From: Colletotrichum lupini
Taxonomy: Eukaryota > Ascomycota > Sordariomycetes > Glomerellales > Glomerellaceae
Reading direction: 5' to 3'
DNA: 64,000 bases
Assembly: GCF_023278565.1 (NCBI RefSeq)
Contig: NC_064672.1
Location: 2,294,001-2,358,000, forward strand
Position numbers and translations under genes: made by a program. Numbering within the stretch: position 1 is the first letter of the stretch; every line of letters starts with the position of its first letter. Below, in pieces: positions 59,003-64,000 of this stretch. The notes below the pieces were generated by a model. It did no database searches, was not told where the DNA came from, and saw only the letters and a list, made by a program, of their open reading frames with translations.

Positions 59003-61635
59003 GGCGGCGGCTTGTTACTATTTCAGTCCCTTTGATCCCTTCTTTTTTGTCTTCTGACAGAGTCCCCTTGGGGCCCTTGGGGGATTGTCTGTGCTCTGTA
59101 GGATACAACCGTTTTGGAGTAGGTATAACGTTTTGTTCCCTTCGTTTGGTGGTTCTGTTTCTTAATGCCGGGTCACCTAATGTTTGAGCTTTGCCCCTTG
59201 GGACAGGGCACTCTGAGTCTCTGACGGGGTAGACGGTGGCACTCTGGCACGCCAAACAGTGACAGCAAGTGACAGCGACTGAATCGTGAAGGGGACTTGG
59301 CTGATACGCGCAGTGTCGAGGGCAACGGGTAGAACGGACGCCAAGAAACGGAGTCAAACAGTTTCGGCGACGGGGCTCTCGTTTGCTTCAGAGCTTCAGC
59401 ACCCCTCTGTGACCGTGAGTAATGCCGTTGCTGTTGGCTGACTGATCAAACAATGTATGAGTGAAGTATCTCTCTCGCGTGTCAGTAGATGATTGCACCT
59501 TGTCAATGACAACAGAAGAGACACGCGCGCCGACGTAAGATGAGTGGTAATAGGAAGGAGGACACAAGTCGGGGCCACGAAGAAGTGCGCGTTCACGCTC
59601 GATTGAGGTAAGCCGGAGGGGGTACGATGGGAGAATAGAGGGGAAAGTTACGAATACCGCAGACGAGGGACGAAGAAGAGAGAGTGGGAGAGATGGAGTT
59701 GAATGGGATTGACAGGAATGGCTTCACAGAAAGAGGCTAGCAGGAGTTGAATCGGAGCCGAGATTGAGACAACCTCGCAGATACTCAGAGACAAAGTGAG
59801 AGAGAGGGAACCCCCAGCCACCTACGGATACACGAACGAACTGCAATCAGAATCCACAAGACCGAACCCGGTCGGGTCGCCGAAGACGCAAGACAAGCGT
59901 GAACAAGGCAGACGCCGCTGCCCGCACGCCGTCCCCGGCGGGCCTGCACCCGATACGGTGGAAGGATTCACTCGACATCGCGAAAGAGGGGGGGCAGACT
60001 CGTAAGCCTGCAGATCAGGGCAACGATATGAGACCAAGTACCGGCACCGCGGACAACGGCAGTGTCGGGGACTTGATTTGCTACCAAGCGCAAGATGCAC
60101 ATTGCATGGTGTGAACCATCTCAGTCTCTCTTCGCCCCCTGGTACCTAGTCAGTCCTGCAGTATCCGCAGAGCAATTGTCTCCAAGTCACCAAGTCCATG
60201 GCAGCACGGCTTCTTGACTCTTCTTTTGCAGCTTTGCTTGCGTGACACGCTTGTTGTGCAGCCAAACGAAACAGGAAGCTCGTTAAGGACGGTGGGGAAC
60301 CTAGAAGTATGGAAAGGCAAAAGTCAATTGAGATTATTGGATAACGGCTATCGAGTGGAGAAGAAGCGTGAAAAAGTAAGACGAGCACAAGTTCCTCGTC
60401 CAGCAAGGATGGTCGTGGACTCGTTAGTGACTTGTTGATGTGAGGTGACTGAATAAAGTTGGATGCGCAATCTGACAAGCTCCAAAAGATTGGACTTGGG
60501 GGAAAAGAGGCAGTGGAGCAATGTTGGCCCGATCTTACACCGACAAAAGTACCCAAGTCCAACGTCTACAGCAGTACGTATCCGGAGATAGCTACTGTGG
60601 TAAAGTACCTACCTTATCTCAAGGTACATTCAGCCCACGTAATTAGCTCGCAATAAACAAAGTTCCTTCCAGTATTTCCCCCCTTCGATGCTTATCCAAG
60701 TAAGTCGCCCCCTACCAGCCTCGGCTAGTCCCTCCGAACCAACCTATGGTCTACCAGGATATCATCGTTATTAGCCGTCGGGTTACGAATCACAGTCGTC
60801 TCTCTGCATATTCACTGGAGCCTGCCCATCAATCAAGCTTCTTCATAGTGGGTGTCTTGTATCCAACCCCTCCAACGGGGTCCAGTGTGGACGCGGGGTG
60901 ACGACGATCGCGACGTAAGCTTCTTTTCCCTTAAGGTAGGCCAGCTTGGCAAACTCGACGACGTCCCATTCTGTCTCGAGGCCTACGTCAACCAATTTTG
61001 ACGCTTATTTTATGTTCTGTCTTCCTTTTTGTCGGATCGCAGATCAAGATGATACTGATTGGGAGATGTTGGGGTTTTATTTGTAATGAAGACGGCGGAC
61101 TCTGCGACGTTTACCTAGGGCTCTTACATGACGACCAGTACATAATAGACAGGCCCTCCATCGTCACTCTCACGATAACCTCACCCTGCAAAGCATCAAT
61201 CCCACGTGGCAACCAACCACTTATGTGCAGGCATTCGTCTGTATTGAGCAAACATCTCTGGGGCTTCCCGCTGCCATATCCGCACCGTAGTGCAGCTAAG
61301 CTACCGACAGCTACCGCCAGCCTGGTTCCATCCACCCTTGCAGCGAGCAAAAGTCTTCTCTGGTATCTCTCTTTCTCTCTCTGACCACGTCTTCCAAACG
61401 CCATTGACGACGGGGCTATGTAACAAAACAGAGTGTGCCGCTCTTCTTGAGCTGGCCAAACCTAGGCGATCCCATGTCGCCTTCCAAAAATCTTCGTCTT
61501 CCTCCACAATTCAAATGAGGAACCCAAGAATATGCCTCCTGGCTTTTTTTAGTGTCCCTTTGATGTCTTGTAGTAAATTCCACTCCCTCCCATTGTCCAC
61601 TTCAAACCCCCCGTCTCAACAGAGTCTTTGTCTCT
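59003..61635. other. 2.6-kb intergenic region
   Basis: Between two leftward genes. It holds the promoter of the SGD-repeat gene and the 3' region of the SAL1-type gene. Open frames of up to 138 codons on both strands are Ser/Arg/Pro-rich without motifs. Bases 59860-59885 show a GAACCCGGTCGGGTC near-palindrome, rejected as a tRNA arm. Confidence 0.5.
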
Positions 61636-64000
61636 TCACTCCAGACCAAGAATTCTCTTCGAGTTCTCATACACAACCCAGGTGATGCTCAGAGCGGGAG
61701 CAACCTTGAGCAGGTTAGGCGTGAGTCCCTTGTACATGCCCCGCACACCCTCATTCTTGAACGTCTGCCGTGCGACATCCACGATGCCGGTATAAGTTGC
61801 AGGGTGCATGACTGTTCCCTGCGTCTGGAGACGGGTGCGGAGGACATTGAGTGGGTACACCACTGACGCTCCAAAAGCACCACTGGTCGCTCCTATGAGA
61901 CCAGTCATGATGTTGCCCGGCTTGGCGTCCTCCTCGTGAATGCCCTTGTACTTGGCCATGTATCTCTTGTACGAGGATTTGAGGAACTCAAATGTGCCCA
62001 TGTCAATGGCACTGTACGGGAACATGCCCATGAGGCCCATGGTAACACCACGATAGGCAATGCGCATGCCTCCCGCCTGCCACATCTTCTTGGCAGTATC
62101 GATAACAAGTGCATTGCCGCTGAGGCCACCCTGGACCGTCGACGTCTGGAGCCGGAACTTAAGTGTATCTAGCGGGTATACACAGAACCTAGGGGACGTC
62201 AGCAGCGAGTCAAGGCGGCAAGAGAGACATAGAGAGACAAGGGGAGAGACGGCGACTCTGCAACAAATGATGGAGATGACAGCGGCTAAAGCAAATGAGG
62301 CAAATTTGGAGGAGTGTTGTGAAGAAATAACGTACTGGGCAACCATGCCAGCTACACCTCCCGCCACGAATTTTGAGGTGCTGCTGATCTGTCTGGGGTC
62401 GTTGTGTCCCTCAAACTTAGAAAGGGTTCGCTTTGCGGCCTCATAGGATCCAAACTTGATGGCACTCTCGGGCATGATCTTGATGACATTGAGTCCGTTG
62501 CCTTGGGGAAGTCAGTACATAATTCAAGTAGCTGCTCGGTTTAAAATGGCCAATCATCTTTCAAGCTAGGGAGTTCAAGATAGATGGAACGATGGACCAG
62601 TAGCAGCCGACAGCCATGAATGTATATAAACATCAGTAGAAGTATGAGCATGAGCGTACCTGCAAAAAGACTGCGCATGCCGCCTGCCTTCCAGAGATCC
62701 TTGACGGCATCACTAAAAGGTCGCACAGCGTTGTTCAGAGCAACCAGGGGACGACCCTGCTTCAAAGCAGAGGCCGCAGTCTCGGTACTGGCTCGAGTGT
62801 TGACGAGTAGGTAGACCTTGAGACGATCGAGAGGAGCGGTGGCAGTCCGCGATAGTCCTCCAGCGACGGCACCTGCGACAAAGTAACCTGGATCAGGGGC
62901 GAAGTCAGTCAGTCTCTTGGTCTTGGGTGCTACAGTTGCATCTGAGCTAGAGCCTTGCTCGGAGCTGCTGTCTGTGACCTGGTTCGCTTGAGAGGTGCCG
63001 ACGCCGGGGAGTCTTCGGAGGATGCCTGTGCGCTTCTCGTTTCCGGCCTCGATGCACGCCTGCAGCACCGCTGCCTCCATGTTCATATTGTTCATGTTGG
63101 CGCTGGTACCTGAAAAGCCTGGAGGAGAGATGGGTACCACGGCTTGCGTTGTTGTCGTGGTTCTTGGTGATGATGTTGCTGAAGTTGTTTTTGACGTGAG
63201 GGAAGGTTGCTGTTGGGCGGAGTCTGTGGCAGAAGTGAGGCTGTCTGGTGAGGTTTGTTGATTTTGCTGCGGTTTTGACAAGGTGGAAAGCTGTGCAGCT
63301 GTGGTAGGAACGGGCGACGCAGCGCCTTCCTGGGAGGGGACGACCATCACCACGGGGCGGCCGTCTTCGTCGGTGGTGGCGGCGGAAGCAAAAGACTCGG
63401 TGGTGGTGCCGGGCTCACGATCCGAAGGGGATGCGATCCTCAAAATGGATCCAAAGAGGGTTTGCAGAAGGAAGCCGGTCGTACCTAAACCTTCAAGTGT
63501 CTCCTCCGATACCATCGAGTCACCTTCAGCAGTGAGGGTGACGATGGAAGAATAAAAGTCCAACACGGCCTTCAGAGGGGCGTGGCCATTGTGTGTTGGC
63601 ATAAACAAAAGAAAATCTCTGCGCGTGTCCGGGTTCTGTCAGTGATTCACTCTCCAAGCAGAACAGAATGAGAGGTTTTTCCGGGAAGAAAAAGAGGAAG
63701 GAGAAACCCGACAACAGCACCAGAGCATCCGTCGTGGAAGCCTCTCGCCCACCTCAGGCATACGCCCATACACCGAGCCACACCGAGAACATCACGGCCG
63801 GTCACCGTGGAGTAGTGCTCCTGGACCTAGATCCGGACCTTCCCATATACGTCGGATAATCGGCCACCCTTTACTCTACACCTCGCTTTGCGGCTTGGGC
63901 TTACAACAACACCCATGGACTCACAACATACTCTACTGAATGCTGAGAAACTTACCGCCATTCTTCGAAGCTTATATAGCCATCGTTGTTCATGTCGATA
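61636..64000 (-). CDS. Ca2+-binding mitochondrial ATP-Mg/phosphate carrier, SAL1-type (partial)
   Basis: Model complement(join(61636..62188, 62336..62501, 62660..63618, 63956..>64000)); the 5' end lies beyond the right edge. The partial exon encodes a canonical EF-hand loop, DMNNDGYISFEE, followed by WRDFLLFMPTHN, the typical end of the regulatory domain in SLC25A24/Sal1 carriers. These exchange ATP-Mg for phosphate across the inner membrane and are switched on by cytosolic calcium. The carrier domain shows all three signatures: PLDRLKVYLL, PLDTLKFRLQ and PLNVLRTRLQ, with KDLWKAGGMRSLFAGNGLNVIK between the first two. Between the EF-hands and the carrier lies a long Ser/Thr/Gln/Pro-rich insert of about 200 residues. 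The 147-bp and 337-bp introns are longer than most here; the frames and splice sites agree at every junction. The gene ends in LGLE. Confidence 0.93.

Overview
The window is nuclear DNA of a filamentous ascomycete, most likely a Sordariomycete (Colletotrichum-like at a guess; genus cannot be fixed by reading alone). Evidence: short introns (about 50-150 bp) with GTRNGT donors, CTNAC branch sites and YAG acceptors; ascomycete-specific families (PRM1, Clr5-like/C2H2 protein, SesA-like NLR N-terminus, fused tryptophan synthase); GC-rich coding sequence with pyrimidine-rich 5' leaders. Spliced models were built by hand from splice signals, reading-frame continuity and family resemblance, so many proteins below join two or more open frames.

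Layout. 1-10.5 kb: 3' end of a mitochondrial aspartate aminotransferase (+), a coiled-coil HAUS4/augmin-like candidate (-), mitoribosomal bL28m (+), five-exon bifunctional tryptophan synthase (-) with two Gcn4/CPC1-type sites upstream, and the plasma-membrane fusion protein PRM1 (-). 10.5-22.2 kb: sparse; a three-KH-domain RNA-binding protein (+), a 5.6-kb stretch without a credible gene, and a 131-aa Cys-rich small protein (+). 22.7-33.2 kb: accessory-looking block with lower GC: a 908-aa Clr5-like/C2H2-type protein (-), a 626-aa protein with a STAND-type N-terminus plus ankyrin-like region but no NACHT (-), and a DUF829/TMEM53-like protein (-), followed by about 2.3 kb of gene-poor DNA.

33.2-51 kb: secreted pepsin-like aspartic protease (+), 6-phosphofructo-2-kinase/fructose-2,6-bisphosphatase (+), DEAD-box helicase HAS1 (+), a second small Cys-containing protein (+), and a six-exon WDR48/Bun107-like deubiquitinase activator (+). 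51-64 kb: S-adenosylmethionine mitochondrial carrier (-), divergent PP-loop (TilS-like) ATPase (+), a single-pass membrane protein with a DUF4097-like SGD-repeat domain (-), and the C-terminal part of a SAL1-type EF-hand mitochondrial carrier (-) that runs off the right edge.

The genes do not form a biosynthetic cluster or an operon-like unit. Most are conserved housekeeping genes for amino-acid and central metabolism, mitochondrial translation and transport, ribosome assembly, ubiquitin turnover and cell fusion. The least explained parts are the 22.7-31 kb block, the two small Cys-rich proteins, and the membrane-anchored SGD-repeat protein. No tRNA, rRNA, CRISPR array or intact transposon was seen.
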